Notes under the pieces: generated by a model
What the model saw: the letters and a program-made list of their open reading frames with translations, nothing else
What the model was told of the DNA's origin: nothing
Database searches by the model: none
Assembly (NCBI RefSeq): GCF_030063355.1
Contig: NZ_JASISZ010000007.1
Span: 116,473-180,472 of the forward strand
Source of the DNA: Streptomyces sp. PH10-H1
GTDB lineage: Bacteria; Actinomycetota; Actinomycetes; Streptomycetales; Streptomycetaceae
DNA: 64,000 nt
Direction of reading: 5' to 3'
Position numbers and translations under genes: made by a program
Shown: in pieces, positions 20,188-30,090 of the stretch
Layout: the number at the start of each line of letters is the position of its first letter
Numbering within the stretch: the first letter of the stretch is position 1

Positions 20188-21227
20188 TTGACGGTCTCCT
20201 GATTCTCCCGGCGCCCAGGGCGCACGTCGCGCACCCGGCGCTCGTCGCGTTCCCCGCGCTGCGCGAACACCCACGCATCGCCGACGATTTCGGCGAGATC
20301 CGTACGGGTCGGCCGCCAGCCCAGCAGCCGCCGGGCCCGGTCGGCGGAGGCGACGAGCACGGCCGGATCGCCACCGCGGCGCGGCGCGATGATCTCGGGG
20401 ACCGGGCGGCCGGTGACCTGACGGACCGTCTCGACGACCTGGCGGACGGAGAAGCCCGCACCGTTGCCGAGGTTGCAGATCAGGTGCTCGCCCGTGGCGG
20501 CCACGGACAGCGCGAGCAGATGCGCCTGCGCGAGGTCGGCGACATGGATGTAGTCGCGGACGCAGGTGCCGTCGGGGGTCGGATAGTCGTCGCCATAGAC
20601 GGAGATCGCCTCACGGCGGCCCTGCGCGACCTGCAGAACCAGCGGGATGAGGTGCGACTCGGGGTCGTGCCGCTCGCCGATCATGTCCCCGGAGAGAGCG
20701 CCGTACGCACCGGCCACGTTGAAGTAGCGCAGGGACACCGCGGACAGCCCGTGCGCGGCGGCCTCACCGGTGATCATGTGGTCGACGGCGAGCTTGGTGG
20801 CACCGTACGGATTGGTCGGCTCGGTCGGGTCGTCCTCGGTGATCGGGACGGACCGCGGCTCGCCGTAGGTCGCCGCGGTGGAGGAGAAGACCAGGCGGCG
20901 CACCCCGCACTCGCGCATGGCGGCGAGGAGTTCCATGGTGCCCGCCACGTTGTTGCGCCAGTACGTGCCCGGGTCGGCGACCGACTCGCCGACCTGCGAG
21001 GAGGCGGCGAAGTGCAGCACGGCGTCGTACGAGGAGTCGAGCACCTTGTCCGCGTCCTGGACCCGGCCCTCGACGAAGTGCGCGCCCGCCGGAACGCCCT
21101 CGCGGAAGCCCGTCGACAGGTCGTCGAGGACGGTGACCCGGTGACCGGCTTCCAGCAGATGCGCCGTGACGACGCTGCCGATGTAACCGGCACCGCCGGT
21201 CACCAGGACCTTCATGGGGGTGCTCAC
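20184..21227 (-). CDS. galE: UDP-glucose 4-epimerase
   Basis: Interconverts UDP-galactose and UDP-glucose with bound NAD. 347 residues with the Rossmann TGGAGYIGS motif (about 10-18), FSSTAATYG and the catalytic NPYGATKLA, then [11 protein letters not shown] 21227 overlaps the galT stop as GTGA; an ATG four codons later is the other possible start. The C-terminal tail after VGDAWVFA is basic, about 23 residues longer than the core fold and probably disordered. Middle gene of the gal operon. Confidence 0.95.
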   Translation of the reverse strand: MSTPMKVLVTGGAGYIGSVVTAHLLEAGHRVTVLDDLSTGFREGVPAGAHFVEGRVQDADKVLDSSYDAVLHFAASSQVGESVADPGTYWRNNVAGTMELLAAMRECGVRRLVFSSTAATYGEPRSVPITEDDPTEPTNPYGATKLAVDHMITGEAAAHGLSAVSLRYFNVAGAYGALSGDMIGERHDPESHLIPLVLQVAQGRREAISVYGDDYPTPDGTCVRDYIHVADLAQAHLLALSVAATGEHLICNLGNGAGFSVRQVVETVRQVTGRPVPEIIAPRRGGDPAVLVASADRARRLLGWRPTRTDLAEIVGDAWVFAQRGERDERRVRDVRPGRRENQETVK

Positions 21228-22270
21228 TGGCTCGCTACCTCTCGCAGTCGCTGTGCCGCGGTCTCCGGTGGCACGTCGTTGATGAACACACTCATGCCGG
21301 ATTCGGAACCCGCGAGAAACTTCAGCTTGCCGGAAGTGCGGCGGACGGTGAAAAGCTCGAGGTGCAGCGCGAAATCGCGCCGGTCCGCCGCTCCGAATGG
21401 CGCCTGGTGCCATCCGGCGATGTACGGGGTGCGCGGTTCGCCCTCCCCGAAGATCCGGTCGAAGCGCCTCAAGAGTTCCAGATAGACATGTGGGAACTCT
21501 GTGCGTGCGTCCTCGTCGAGACCCAGCAGGTCCGGCACCCGGCGGTTGGGGTAGAGGTGCACCTCGTAGGGCCAGTGCGCCGCGAAGGGGACGAACGCCG
21601 TCCAGTGCTCGCCCTTCAGGACGATACGACGGCCGTCGGCGCGTTCACCGGCGAGTACGTCGTCGAAGAGATTGCCGCCGCCGGTGCGCTCCCGGTGCGC
21701 GGCCAGCGAGCGCAGCATCAGCTCGGTGCGCGGGGTGACGAACGGATAGGCGTAGATCTGGCCGTGCGGGTGGCCGAGGGTGACGCCGATCTCCTTGCCG
21801 CGGTTCTCGAAGCAGAAGACCTGCTCGACGCCCGGGAGTTGGGACAATTCGGCGGTGCGATCGGTCCAGGCGCCGAGCACCAGCCGGACCTGCTCGGGGG
21901 AGAGATCGGCGAACGAGGCGTCGTGGTCGGAGGTGAAGCAGACGACCTCGCAGCGGCCGGCGTCGCCCGCGAGGGAGGGAAAGCGGTTCTCGAAGACGAC
22001 GACGTCGTAGTCGGCGGCCGGGATCTCGCTGAGCCGGCCGTCGCGCGAGGGGCACAGCGGGCACTCGTCGGCCGGCGGGTGGTAGATGCGGCCCTGGCGG
22101 TGGGAGGCGACGGCGACGGTGTCGCCCAGCAGCGGATCACGACGGAGCTCGGCGGAGGTGGCGACCGGGTCCAGCGGTCTGCGGTCCACGGCATCGCGGA
22201 CCGCGTCGTCACGCGAGTCGTAGTAGAGCAGCTCACGGCCGTCCGCCAGCCGGGTCGTCGTCTTCTTCAC
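21224..22270 (-). CDS. galT: Galactose-1-phosphate uridylyltransferase
   Basis: Transfers UMP from UDP-glucose to galactose-1-phosphate. 348 residues with the active-site [11 protein letters not shown] (nucleophile His between the two conserved His), a zinc pair in CPLCPS and the C-terminal [10 protein letters not shown]. The GTG 22270 start has GAGGGG about 9 nt upstream. First gene of the operon, so the gal promoter lies in 22271-22370. A short hairpin belonging to the next gene follows at 22371. Confidence 0.95.
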   Translation of the reverse strand: MKKTTTRLADGRELLYYDSRDDAVRDAVDRRPLDPVATSAELRRDPLLGDTVAVASHRQGRIYHPPADECPLCPSRDGRLSEIPAADYDVVVFENRFPSLAGDAGRCEVVCFTSDHDASFADLSPEQVRLVLGAWTDRTAELSQLPGVEQVFCFENRGKEIGVTLGHPHGQIYAYPFVTPRTELMLRSLAAHRERTGGGNLFDDVLAGERADGRRIVLKGEHWTAFVPFAAHWPYEVHLYPNRRVPDLLGLDEDARTEFPHVYLELLRRFDRIFGEGEPRTPYIAGWHQAPFGAADRRDFALHLELFTVRRTSGKLKFLAGSESGMSVFINDVPPETAAQRLREVASQ

Positions 22271-22370
22271 TACGAAGGCCCCTCACCAGACTCACTCAAC
22301 AGAACCGCGCACAATGAATCACAACACAACAGTGGCGTCAATGCGCAGGCCAGGACACGCCGACTTGGCG

Positions 22371-22397
22371 ATGCCCCCGCGCGGGGCACGGGGGCAT
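22371..22397 (-). terminator. Hairpin after the atypical response regulator gene
   Basis: 9-bp stem atgcccccg (22371-22379) and cgggggcat (22389-22397), 81 bp downstream of the regulator stop. No U-run; a plausible transcript end between it and the gal promoter. Confidence 0.5.
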
Positions 22398-22477
22398 GCG
22401 GAGACCGGCGGACCGGGTCGGTGAGCGGGGGCGGCGGACGTGCGGCAGACGTGCGGCGGACTGTCGAGTCCGCCCGG

Positions 22478-23179
22478 CTACAGCGGCGCGGGCCCGCCGC
22501 CGGCAGCGGTGTTCCCTGCCGCGACCCGGTCCAGCAGCCCCGTACGGGCCGCGAGCGCGGCGGCCTCCAGCCGGGAGCCGACGCCGAGTTTCATGAGCAC
22601 CCGCTGTACATGCGTGCGCGCGGTACTGGGGGCGATCCTCATCCCGGCCGCGATCAGCCGGGTGTCCTCCCCCTCAGCGACCCGCATCAGTACCTCGACC
22701 TCGCGCGGGGTGAGCATCTGCAGCAGCCGGCTGCCCTCGTCGTCGGGCTCCTCCACCGGATTCAGCAGCTCCGCGAAGGCGCCCTGCAGCAGCTGCGGCG
22801 ACACCGCGACCTCACCGGCCCTGGCCTTCACCATCGCCCGCTCGACGCCCTCGATGCGCTCGTCCTGCCGTACATAGCCCGACGCACCGGCCGCGAACGC
22901 CGCCGCGATCCCGCGCGGGCTCGGCACCGGCCCCAGGACGACCACGGCCACCGCGGGCCGGTCGCGCTTGACCCGCGAAACGGTCTCGAACACCCCTGGA
23001 TCGGCGGGGGCCGACGTGCCGATCAGACACACCTCGGGCGACCTGCTCAGTACGAGATCGGCTGCCCCCGCGACGGGTGCGGCCGCGGCCAGCACCCGGT
23101 GGCCGCGCAGTTTCAGTGCCGAAGCGAGCGCCTCCGCGAGCAGCCGGTGGTCGTCGATGACGACAAGACGTACGCCCAT
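22478..23179 (-). CDS. LuxR/NarL-type response-regulator-like protein lacking the phospho-acceptor Asp
   Basis: A 233-residue protein with a receiver-like N-terminus and a complete LuxR helix-turn-helix (LTPREVEVLMRVAEGEDTRL and APSTARTHVQRVLMKLG). The acidic pair Asp9-Asp10 is kept, but the expected phospho-acceptor after the third strand is Gly54 in EVCLIGTSAP. Control by classical aspartyl phosphorylation is therefore unlikely; a ligand-binding or constitutive mode is inferred. ATG 23179 has GGGGGA upstream and is preferred over ATG 23194. No kinase gene is adjacent, and its targets are unknown. Confidence 0.85.
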   Translation of the reverse strand: MGVRLVVIDDHRLLAEALASALKLRGHRVLAAAAPVAGAADLVLSRSPEVCLIGTSAPADPGVFETVSRVKRDRPAVAVVVLGPVPSPRGIAAAFAAGASGYVRQDERIEGVERAMVKARAGEVAVSPQLLQGAFAELLNPVEEPDDEGSRLLQMLTPREVEVLMRVAEGEDTRLIAAGMRIAPSTARTHVQRVLMKLGVGSRLEAAALAARTGLLDRVAAGNTAAGGGPAPL

Positions 23180-23432
23180 ACCGCGTTCCCCCATCCCCCC
23201 GAGGAGCGATCAGGGCCAGTCCCGGCGCCCCCACGTCCTGCCCCCACTTGTACGTAGCGCACGGCCCGCCCGGTGTCCCGGCGGTGACCCACGGCAGGCC
23301 CGGGTCTAGCCCCGGAAGCTACACGTTTGTTCGACGCCGCGCGCCCCTTACCGGTAAGAAGCTTCCCTCAATTCCGAAATACCCGTCATTGATGGCCGGT
23401 TCACACCCGCCCAGGTCACATCGTGTACAAGT

Positions 23433-23470
23433 CGGGCCCACAACGAGGCGGATGTCTCGTTGTGGGCCCG
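23433..23470 (-). terminator. Terminator after the beta-propeller gene
   Basis: Perfect 15-bp stem cgggcccacaacgag (23433-23447) and ctcgttgtgggcccg (23456-23470) with an 8-nt loop, 47 bp after the stop at 23517. The rest of 23180-23516 shows no gene. Confidence 0.85.
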
Positions 23471-23516
23471 TCAGTGCGGTGCTGGGGGTTTGGCTCAGCT
23501 TCAAGCTCAGCTCGGC

Positions 23517-25340
23517 TCAGCTGAAGTCGGCGATCGCCTTGTCCGTCAGATCGCTCTTCGCGGAGATCGACGTGGCGGTGAGCAGGAAGTGCCCGTTGTG
23601 CAGCCACTGGTAGCTGTACGAGTCCAGGAAGTCGTTCTCGGTCTTCTGGGTGTCCGAGGCGAACTTCATGTACGGCGTGTTCTTCTGTGTCTTCGGGTCC
23701 ATCGCGTAGAGCCCGCCGGGCTTGTCGTACGTCGACTTCTGGTACGCGATGACCTTGCCGTTCTCGATGGCGACGACGGTCGTCTCGGCCGCGACGTCAG
23801 GCTTCGCGGTCCACAGCGGCTTTCCGGTCTTCAGGTCGATGGCGGCGATCTCGTTGGTCTGGCCGTAGGAGGCGCCATCGGCCTTGTGCGTCTTCGTCGG
23901 GGTGTAGAGCGTCGTGCCGTCGATCGCGAAGTCGAAGCAGCGGCCCTCACCGGGCATCCGGCAGTGGATGCCGTAGTTGCCCTCGTAGCCGCCGTTGCCC
24001 AGCGAGGTGTGGCCGACCAGCTTGCCGTTCTCCAGGTACATGAGGTCGGACATCAGGCTGTTCGAGGCGCCGATCCCGATGACCACCGGATCGGTGGACA
24101 CGATGTTGGAGAGCTCGGTGCCCGCCGACACCTGCCAGGACCAGGTCTTCTTGTAGGTCGTGGGGTCGATGCCCTGGACGTAGACCTCTTTGGTGCCCTC
24201 GCACGCGACCACGGCGAGCAGCTGCTTGCCGCCCGCGTAGCCCTTGTCCTGGCACTTCGAGGACGGAACGGGCGCCCAGATCTGCTCATGGGTGCTGATC
24301 TTGTACGCGGCCGAGCCATGAATCCAGGAGACCGCCGCGACATCACCGCTGACCGCGACCTGCGAGTAGATGAACGCGGTGGAGGTGGAACCCGGCGCGA
24401 TGGGCAGCGGCACCTCCCACAGCTTCGTGCCCTTGGCGATGTCGACGGCCATCAGCAGTTCGCAGTTGGCGCCGAACTGGATCACGACACGGTCGTTGGA
24501 GGCGTCGTCCGACGCCGGGCAGGACTTGCCCGTGATCGGAATCGACCACTTCTCCTTGCCGCCGTTGAGCACATACCCCTTGATGGAGTCCGGCATCGTC
24601 TTGACGAAGGTGTCGCCGGTGAACCAGGCGTTCGGAACGCGGGCGGTGATCTCGTCCAGGGGCGGCCGCTGGGCGGTCGCGGTCCAGCCGACCTTGGCGT
24701 GAATGAGGCCCTGCGGCTTGTCGTTGCCACCGCTGCTGGTGCCGCCGTCGGTGCCGGCCGAACTCTTCTTCGCCTCGGGCAGCTCTTTGCCGTCATCGCC
24801 CTTGGTCGCGAACCACACACCGCCGCCGATCACCAGCACCGCGGCGACGACCGCGGCGATGATCGTGATGAGCCTGCCGTTGCCACCGCTGCCGCCGCCC
24901 TGGCCGGGGGGCGGTGTGTACACGGTCTGCGGGCCGCCCGGCGGCGGGTTCGGCGGGTAGCCGTACTGCGGCGGCTGCCCGGGCGGCGGCGCCTGCGGAT
25001 AGCCGTACTGCTGCTGCGGTTGCTGGGGCGGCTGCTGCTGCGCGTACGGGTTCTGACCCGGCGGCACCGGCTGCGCGTACGGGTTGTCCGGGACCTGGCC
25101 CGCGGGCGGAGTCTGCGGATAGCCGTACTGCGGCTGCGGCGGCGGGCCTTGCGGGGCCTGCCCGGGCGGCGGGCCTTGCGGGGCCTGCGGGTTCAGCGCC
25201 GTCTGCGGGTACCCGTACTGCGGCGGCTGCCCGGGCGGCGGGCCCTGCGGCGGCGGGGCCTGCTGGGGAGGCGGTGGCACAGCGCCCTCAGGTTTCCCGA
25301 AGTTGGGCGGGTTGCCGGGCGGCGGGGGCGGCTGCGTCAT
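23517..25340 (-). CDS. Membrane-anchored PQQ/WD-like beta-propeller protein with Pro/Gln-rich cytoplasmic arm
   Basis: 607 residues. The first 155 are Pro/Gly/Gln/Tyr-rich with repeated GYPQ and GQPPQYGYP units. One transmembrane helix follows at about 157-178 (LITIIAAVVAAVLVIGG), then a Ser/Gly linker and a large extracytoplasmic domain with repeated propeller blades of the PQQ-like type. Examples are IDLKTGKPLW, VAIENGKVIAY and LYAMDPKTQKNT. A Cys-containing loop RMPGEGRCFDFAIDG is present. Proteins of this shape are common at the Streptomyces surface; the ligand is unknown. It stands alone with its own terminator. Confidence 0.85.
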   Translation of the reverse strand: MTQPPPPPGNPPNFGKPEGAVPPPPQQAPPPQGPPPGQPPQYGYPQTALNPQAPQGPPPGQAPQGPPPQPQYGYPQTPPAGQVPDNPYAQPVPPGQNPYAQQQPPQQPQQQYGYPQAPPPGQPPQYGYPPNPPPGGPQTVYTPPPGQGGGSGGNGRLITIIAAVVAAVLVIGGGVWFATKGDDGKELPEAKKSSAGTDGGTSSGGNDKPQGLIHAKVGWTATAQRPPLDEITARVPNAWFTGDTFVKTMPDSIKGYVLNGGKEKWSIPITGKSCPASDDASNDRVVIQFGANCELLMAVDIAKGTKLWEVPLPIAPGSTSTAFIYSQVAVSGDVAAVSWIHGSAAYKISTHEQIWAPVPSSKCQDKGYAGGKQLLAVVACEGTKEVYVQGIDPTTYKKTWSWQVSAGTELSNIVSTDPVVIGIGASNSLMSDLMYLENGKLVGHTSLGNGGYEGNYGIHCRMPGEGRCFDFAIDGTTLYTPTKTHKADGASYGQTNEIAAIDLKTGKPLWTAKPDVAAETTVVAIENGKVIAYQKSTYDKPGGLYAMDPKTQKNTPYMKFASDTQKTENDFLDSYSYQWLHNGHFLLTATSISAKSDLTDKAIADFS

Positions 25341-25489
25341 CAGCAGGTCCTCATTCAGACAATACCAGTAAGGGTCAGGTAAGCGGGAGTTCTCTTTCTA
25401 TCACTGCGCCCCTGCCACCCCACGCGCCAGCCCATGACCGTTACGCGCCCGCTACAAGCCGGGGCGCGCACGCCCCGGCCAAATCGGTA

Positions 25490-25556
25490 TCTACTCGTCT
25501 TCCGCCGGCAACTACTCGTCGTCCGCCGGCAACTACTCGTCGTCCGCCAGCTCGAG
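25490..25556. repeat. 21-bp tandem repeat at the ABC-F stop codon
   Basis: Three near-perfect copies of cgtccgccggcaactactcgt run across the stop codon of the ABC-F gene and its 3' flank. On the reverse strand each copy encodes a DDE-stop, so the extra copies look like duplicated gene ends. Confidence 0.85.
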
Positions 25557-27338
25557 CCAGCGCATCTCCAGCTCGTCGCGCTCATCGCGCAGCGCGCGCA
25601 GCTGGGCGTCCAGCTTCGCGACGCGCTCGAAATCCGTTGAGTCGTCCGCGATCTGCGTGTGCACCTTGGCCTCTTCCTGGCCGATGCGGTCGAGCCGGCG
25701 CTCGACCTTCTGCAGCTCCTTCTTCGCCGCCCGCTCGTCCCGGGACCCGGCGGCCCCCGCCACCTTGCCCTTCGCCGCGACCGGCGCGGGCGCCGACTCG
25801 GCGGCGATCCGGCGGCGGCGCTCCAGGTACTCGTCGACCCCGCGCGGCAACATGCGCAGCGTCGAATCGCCGAGCAGCGCCCAGACGTTGTCCGTCGTGC
25901 GCTCCAGGAAGAAACGGTCGTGGCTGATGACCACCATCGAGCCGGGCCATCCGTCGAGGACGTCCTCCAGCTGCGTCAGGGTCTCGATGTCGAGGTCGTT
26001 CGTCGGCTCGTCGAGGAACAGCACATTCGGCTCGTCCATCAGCAGCCGCAGGATCTGCAGCCGCCTCCGCTCGCCACCCGACAGGTCACCGACCGGCGTC
26101 CACTGCTTCTCCTTCGAGAAGCCGAACTGCTCGCACAGCTGGGACGCGGTCATCTCCTTGCCCTTGCCGAGGTCCACGCGCTGCTTCACGCTCTCCACGG
26201 CCTGCAGCACCCGCCACGTCGGGTCCACGTCCGCGACCTCCTGCGACAGGTACGCGAGCTTGACCGTCTTGCCCACGACGATCTTCCCGGCGGGCGGCTG
26301 CTCGTCCCCGTGGGAGTAAGCGGCCTCCGCCAGCGCCCGCAGCAGTGAGGTCTTGCCCGCGCCGTTCACGCCCACCAGGCCGATCCGGTCGCCCGGGCCG
26401 AGGTGCCACGTCAGATGCTTGAGCAGCACCTTCTCGCCGCCCTGGATCGTCACGTCGTCCAGCTCGAAGACGGTCTTCCCGAGCCGCGAGTTCGCGAACT
26501 TCATCAGCTCGGCACTGTCGCGCGGCGGTGGCACATCCGCGATCAGCTCGTTCGCGGCCTCGATGCGGTAGCGCGGCTTGCTGGTACGCGCCGGGGCGCC
26601 GCGGCGCAGCCACGCCAGCTCCTTGCGCATCAGGTTCTGCCGCTTGCCCTCTTCGGTCGCCGCGATCCGGTCGCGCTCGGCCCGCGCGAAGACGTAGTCG
26701 CTGTAGCCGCCCTCGTACTCGTGCACCGCACCGCTCTGCACGTCCCACATCCGGGTGCAGACCTGGTCCAGGAACCACCGGTCGTGAGTGACGCAGACCA
26801 GCGCGGAGCGCCGGACCTGGAGGTGCCCGGCCAGCCAGGCGATGCCCTCGACGTCGAGATGGTTGGTGGGCTCGTCGAGCACGACCAGGTCCTGCTCGTC
26901 GATCAGCAGCTTCGCCAGCGCGATCCTGCGCCGCTCACCACCCGACAGCGGCCCGATCACCGTGTCCAGCCCCTGCGGGAACCCCGGCAGGTCCAGCCCG
27001 CCGAACAACCCCGTCAGCACATCCCGGATCTTGGCGTCCCCGAGCCACTCGTGGTCCGCCTTGTCCCCGACCACCTCATGCCGGACGGTGGCCGCCGGGT
27101 CCAGGCTGTCGTGCTGCGTCAGCACCCCGAGCCGCAGCCCGCCCACGTGCGTGACCCGCCCGCTGTCCGGCTCCTCCAGCTGCGCGAGCATCCGGATCAG
27201 GGTCGTCTTCCCGTCGCCGTTACGGCCGACGACCCCGATGCGGTCGCCCTCCGAGACACCGAGGGAAACACCGTCGAGCAGCGCCCGGGTGCCGTAGACC
27301 TTTCCTACGGCCTCGACGTTGACGAGGTTGACGGCCAC
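25533..27338 (-). CDS. ABC-F family ATPase (EttA/Uup-type translation factor or resistance protein)
   Basis: 601 residues with two ABC ATPase domains and no membrane segment. Domain 1 has GRNGDGKTT and LSGGERRR with VLDEPTNHLD. Domain 2 has GVNGAGKTS, LSGGERRR and FLDEPTNDLD. The linker carries a basic helix KRQNLMRKELAWLRRGAPARTSK, and the C-terminus is a Uup-like coiled coil (ELQKVERRLDRIGQEEAKV). ABC-F proteins act at the ribosomal E-site. GTG 27338 is preceded by GGAG. The frame is open far upstream without coding character, so the longer version is rejected. Confidence 0.92.
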   Translation of the reverse strand: MAVNLVNVEAVGKVYGTRALLDGVSLGVSEGDRIGVVGRNGDGKTTLIRMLAQLEEPDSGRVTHVGGLRLGVLTQHDSLDPAATVRHEVVGDKADHEWLGDAKIRDVLTGLFGGLDLPGFPQGLDTVIGPLSGGERRRIALAKLLIDEQDLVVLDEPTNHLDVEGIAWLAGHLQVRRSALVCVTHDRWFLDQVCTRMWDVQSGAVHEYEGGYSDYVFARAERDRIAATEEGKRQNLMRKELAWLRRGAPARTSKPRYRIEAANELIADVPPPRDSAELMKFANSRLGKTVFELDDVTIQGGEKVLLKHLTWHLGPGDRIGLVGVNGAGKTSLLRALAEAAYSHGDEQPPAGKIVVGKTVKLAYLSQEVADVDPTWRVLQAVESVKQRVDLGKGKEMTASQLCEQFGFSKEKQWTPVGDLSGGERRRLQILRLLMDEPNVLFLDEPTNDLDIETLTQLEDVLDGWPGSMVVISHDRFFLERTTDNVWALLGDSTLRMLPRGVDEYLERRRRIAAESAPAPVAAKGKVAGAAGSRDERAAKKELQKVERRLDRIGQEEAKVHTQIADDSTDFERVAKLDAQLRALRDERDELEMRWLELADDE

Positions 27339-27404
27339 TTTTACTCCATGCTCGCGCGGAACGATCGATCTCCCAGGGTAGTCGCCACCGCCCACCACCC
27401 CGCG

Positions 27405-27430
27405 CCGCCAGCCCCTCCGGGGGCTGGCGG
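27405..27430. terminator. 11-bp hairpin upstream of the Fic remnant
   Basis: ccgccagcccc (27405-27415) pairs with ggggctggcgg (27420-27430), loop TCCG. It lies between the ABC-F start and a gene remnant and is probably a leftover terminator. Confidence 0.5.
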
Positions 27431-27482
27431 GGCCACCGCAGGCGGCGGCACGGCGCTCCTGGCCCGGGCGGAGGCGGGGGGC

Positions 27483-27836
27483 ATGGCGGCCTATCACCAG
27501 CAGGCCCAACGGGTGCAGGGCCGCGTCGACCGGTCCAATGAGTGTTGGACGCAGCTCATGGAGGCCGCAGGTGCGTATGGGATCACGGAGCGGCAGGTAA
27601 CTGCATTGCACGAGGTCGCGATGGTGGGCCGCGTCCGGCGCTCGCGCCATGAGAAGGCCGAGGCGATCAACACGCAGCAGGCAACGCGGGACCTGCAGGC
27701 CCTGACCAAGGCCCAGCTGGTGACCGCGGTGGGGCAGACCAAAGGGCGTCACTACGTGGCCGGACCCCGCTTCCCCCACAACGTGCTGGCCACCGCCCAG
27801 CGCCACCACACCATCGTCAATCCGTACTCCGCGTAG
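27483..27836 (+). pseudogene. C-terminal remnant of a Fic-family protein
   Basis: The frame from 27483 to 27836 (117 residues) reads like the tail of actinobacterial Fic/DOC proteins: a helical part ITERQVTALHEVAMVGRVRR, then NTQQATRDLQALTKAQLV and the winged-helix end GQTKGRHYVAGPRF. The catalytic HPFxxGNGR loop that would lie upstream is absent, and the sequence before 27480 is GC-rich filler. An ATG at 27483 with GGAGG nearby could still allow a short product. I read it as the decayed end of a lost Fic gene. Confidence 0.55.
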
Positions 27837-28053
27837 ACGAAGGGGGTGGGTGGGTGTCCGAGACGGGGCAACGCATAGTGCCGGCGGGCGCGAACCGAGA
27901 GCCCCTGCCCGGGCCGGCCCAGGAGCCGCCGCAGGCGGACGTCCGCCGAACGGACCGCCCGCGTTGCCGCCCACCGCGGCGCGGTATCGGATGGAGCTGC
28001 ACGTCACATCCCCGGCGGCACCGGTTGGTTCCGTCTGACGACAGGAAGCACCC

Positions 28054-28680
28054 ATGCAGCAAGCACCCATGTATGTCCGCACCACCTACGCGACCGGCGA
28101 CCCGGCCAAGATCGGAGCCGCGCTCGAAGCGCTCCGCAGCGAAGCCCCTGGCCTGCTCGCCGAGAACTCTGGATACCGCGGTTACGGGCTGTTCGCCGAC
28201 CGCGAGATCGGCAAGATCATCATGGGCTCGTGGTGGGAGAGCGAGCAGGACCGCGCCAACAGCGACAAGCGGCTGCGCGAGCGCCGCGCGGCCCTGCTGG
28301 CGCCCTTCGCCGACACCGTGACCTTCGACAACTGGGAGGCGGCGGTGTACACCCAGACACCGCAGGTCTCCGCCGGCGCGGGCATGCGGCTCGGCCGCCT
28401 GGAGTTCGACCCGTCGAACGGCGACGCGTTCGTGCAGACGTACCGGGACGTGGGCCTGCCCAAGCTGGAGGCCCTCCCCGGGTTCGCCGGGTCGGCGCTC
28501 TTCATCGACCGCGCCGCGGGGCGAGCCACCGTGAGCCTGCTGTTCAAGGACAAAGCCGCTCTGGCCGCCTCCCGCGGGCCCAATTCGGCGGTCCGCGGGG
28601 AGAGCCTCGCCAAGGCGAAGGTCACCCTGCGCAGCATCGAGGAGTTCGAGGTGGTCCTGGTGGAGCGCAAGGCCCCGTAG
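28054..28680 (+). CDS. Tandem ABM-like (dimeric alpha/beta barrel) protein
   Basis: 208 residues made of two similar halves of about 100 residues, each with the ferredoxin-like strand-helix-strand pattern of antibiotic-biosynthesis-monooxygenase (ABM) proteins. Half one runs from YVRTTYATGDPAKI to IIMGSWWESEQDRANS; half two runs from LGRLEFDPSNGDAFVQ to GRATVSLLFKDKAALAAS. ABM modules pair to form a barrel, so the fusion could be a pseudo-dimer. Catalytic activity cannot be judged. It appears to be a single-gene unit. Confidence 0.72.
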   Translation: MQQAPMYVRTTYATGDPAKIGAALEALRSEAPGLLAENSGYRGYGLFADREIGKIIMGSWWESEQDRANSDKRLRERRAALLAPFADTVTFDNWEAAVYTQTPQVSAGAGMRLGRLEFDPSNGDAFVQTYRDVGLPKLEALPGFAGSALFIDRAAGRATVSLLFKDKAALAASRGPNSAVRGESLAKAKVTLRSIEEFEVVLVERKAP

Positions 28681-28844
28681 ACCGGGGCGCGGCGCGGGGC
28701 GCTTCGCGGGACGCGGGCGGCCGGGCGACCCGGTCGCCGGAGAACCGGGCCGCCGCCGCGTGGGGTTCATGTACGCGTGACCCCACGCGGCGCCCCGACG
28801 GTGGCCTACGCGGCCTGCTCGCCGGCCTTCACCGCCCGAAGGAA

Positions 28845-28958
28845 CGCGCGGAGCAGCTCCTCGTGCGGGAGTGCGCAGACAGTTGGGGCGGATACGCGCT
28901 CGGGGAAGAGCTGTTCGGAATGTGCGGAAAGCTGCTGTGGTTCGAACTGGCGGCATAA
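28845..28958 (+). pseudogene. C-terminal remnant of a SpoIIAB/RsbW-like ATP-binding protein
   Basis: The last 37 codons before the TAA at 28956 read EQLLVRECADSWGGYALG, then EELF and GKLLWFELAA. This is the typical tail of Streptomyces anti-sigma-type HATPase proteins (CADRWGGYPLG...GKLLWFEL). The upstream ATPase domain is missing. The remaining sequence in 28681-29239 shows no gene. Confidence 0.55.
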
Positions 28959-29239
28959 GACCGGCCGGACGGAACGGAGCGGACCGGTGGGGGCTGGCGT
29001 TCAGACAGTGCGGAGTGCGCTTCTGCGTCGGGCGGAGGGCAGGGGGTGCGTCGCTGCGCTCCTGCCAAGGGATCACGGCTCGCTGCGCTCCCCGCACATC
29101 CCACCGCCTGAACCCCAGCCCCACGACCGCTGAACTCCTCAACCCCGCAGCACGTCCGGCGGGCAGGAGCGCCGCTCCGTCGGCGGGGGCCGGAAGCGAT
29201 CCGGGCGCTGCGGCAGTCCGGAGGCCGCCAGGGCGTCGC

Positions 29240-30013
29240 TCAGCGGTTGAGGCCGAGGCGGGTGTCCTGGATGCGGGAGAGTTCCCGGATGGTGAGGATG
29301 GCGAAGACGGCGGCGCCGGCGGTGGCCAGGTCGGTGACGATGTCGAGGATGGCGCTGGTCTGCAGGGCCTGGGCCCAGCCCTGGACGTCCAGGGTTCCGT
29401 CCCTGAGCTTGCCGTACACGTCACCGGTATCCGCGTAGCGGGTGAAGCTGGCCTCGTCGGCTGCCCATTCCTTGTAGAAGCTGGACACGGTGGTGAGAGC
29501 GATGACAACGATCCATGCGGCCCACCAGGCGTTCACGAGGCGCCGGGGCCCGGAGGCGGGGTCGGTGGATTCGACGATGTCGTCGATGGTCTGTTTCGGG
29601 ATCCAGAGATTGCCGACGGGGGCGAACCAGCCGCCGATCGCCCAGCCGGGAGAGCGGCGGTGCAGACCGGGGGCCATGACCTCGGCGTTGGCTCGGACGC
29701 GGCGGAACCACAGCAGAAAGGCAACGGTGGTCAACGTGATGGCGAGGGCGTACAGGAACTGGGTGGTCCGGTGAAAGCCGGTGTCGATGTGGCTGAGGTA
29801 CGCGTGGGCGCGGATCGGGCTGGTGCCGGCCGCCGCGCTCATCTCGCTGAGATCCGAACGGTATTGGGCGTCGGAGACGGCCACCAGCACGTCGAGCACG
29901 CCGGTGATACCGAGGAGCACCGTGGCGACCATACCCAGACCGCCGGCTCGGGCGGGTCTGAGTCGAAGGTTGGTGGCGTACTTGGGCGCACGTTCTGCGA
30001 GTGGCATGGACAT
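29240..30013 (-). CDS. DUF4328 membrane protein
   Basis: 257 residues with transmembrane segments at about 25-48, 85-105, 150-175 and 215-240. The conserved cytoplasmic motif WFAPVGNLWIPKQTIDDI near 125-142 is the mark of DUF4328 proteins (written P-x-x-N-x-W-x-P-x-x). Start ATG 30013. The frame continues upstream through the ispE region, but that is only a GC-rich shadow. Function unknown; it lies 77 bp downstream of ispE on the same strand. Confidence 0.85.
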   Translation of the reverse strand: MSMPLAERAPKYATNLRLRPARAGGLGMVATVLLGITGVLDVLVAVSDAQYRSDLSEMSAAAGTSPIRAHAYLSHIDTGFHRTTQFLYALAITLTTVAFLLWFRRVRANAEVMAPGLHRRSPGWAIGGWFAPVGNLWIPKQTIDDIVESTDPASGPRRLVNAWWAAWIVVIALTTVSSFYKEWAADEASFTRYADTGDVYGKLRDGTLDVQGWAQALQTSAILDIVTDLATAGAAVFAILTIRELSRIQDTRLGLNR

Positions 30014-30090
30014 GAACCGCAGACTATGAGCGGTGATGATCTCGCCACAATGAGTTTCGACGCCGGATTCGCAGAGCCGGGAACCACCGG

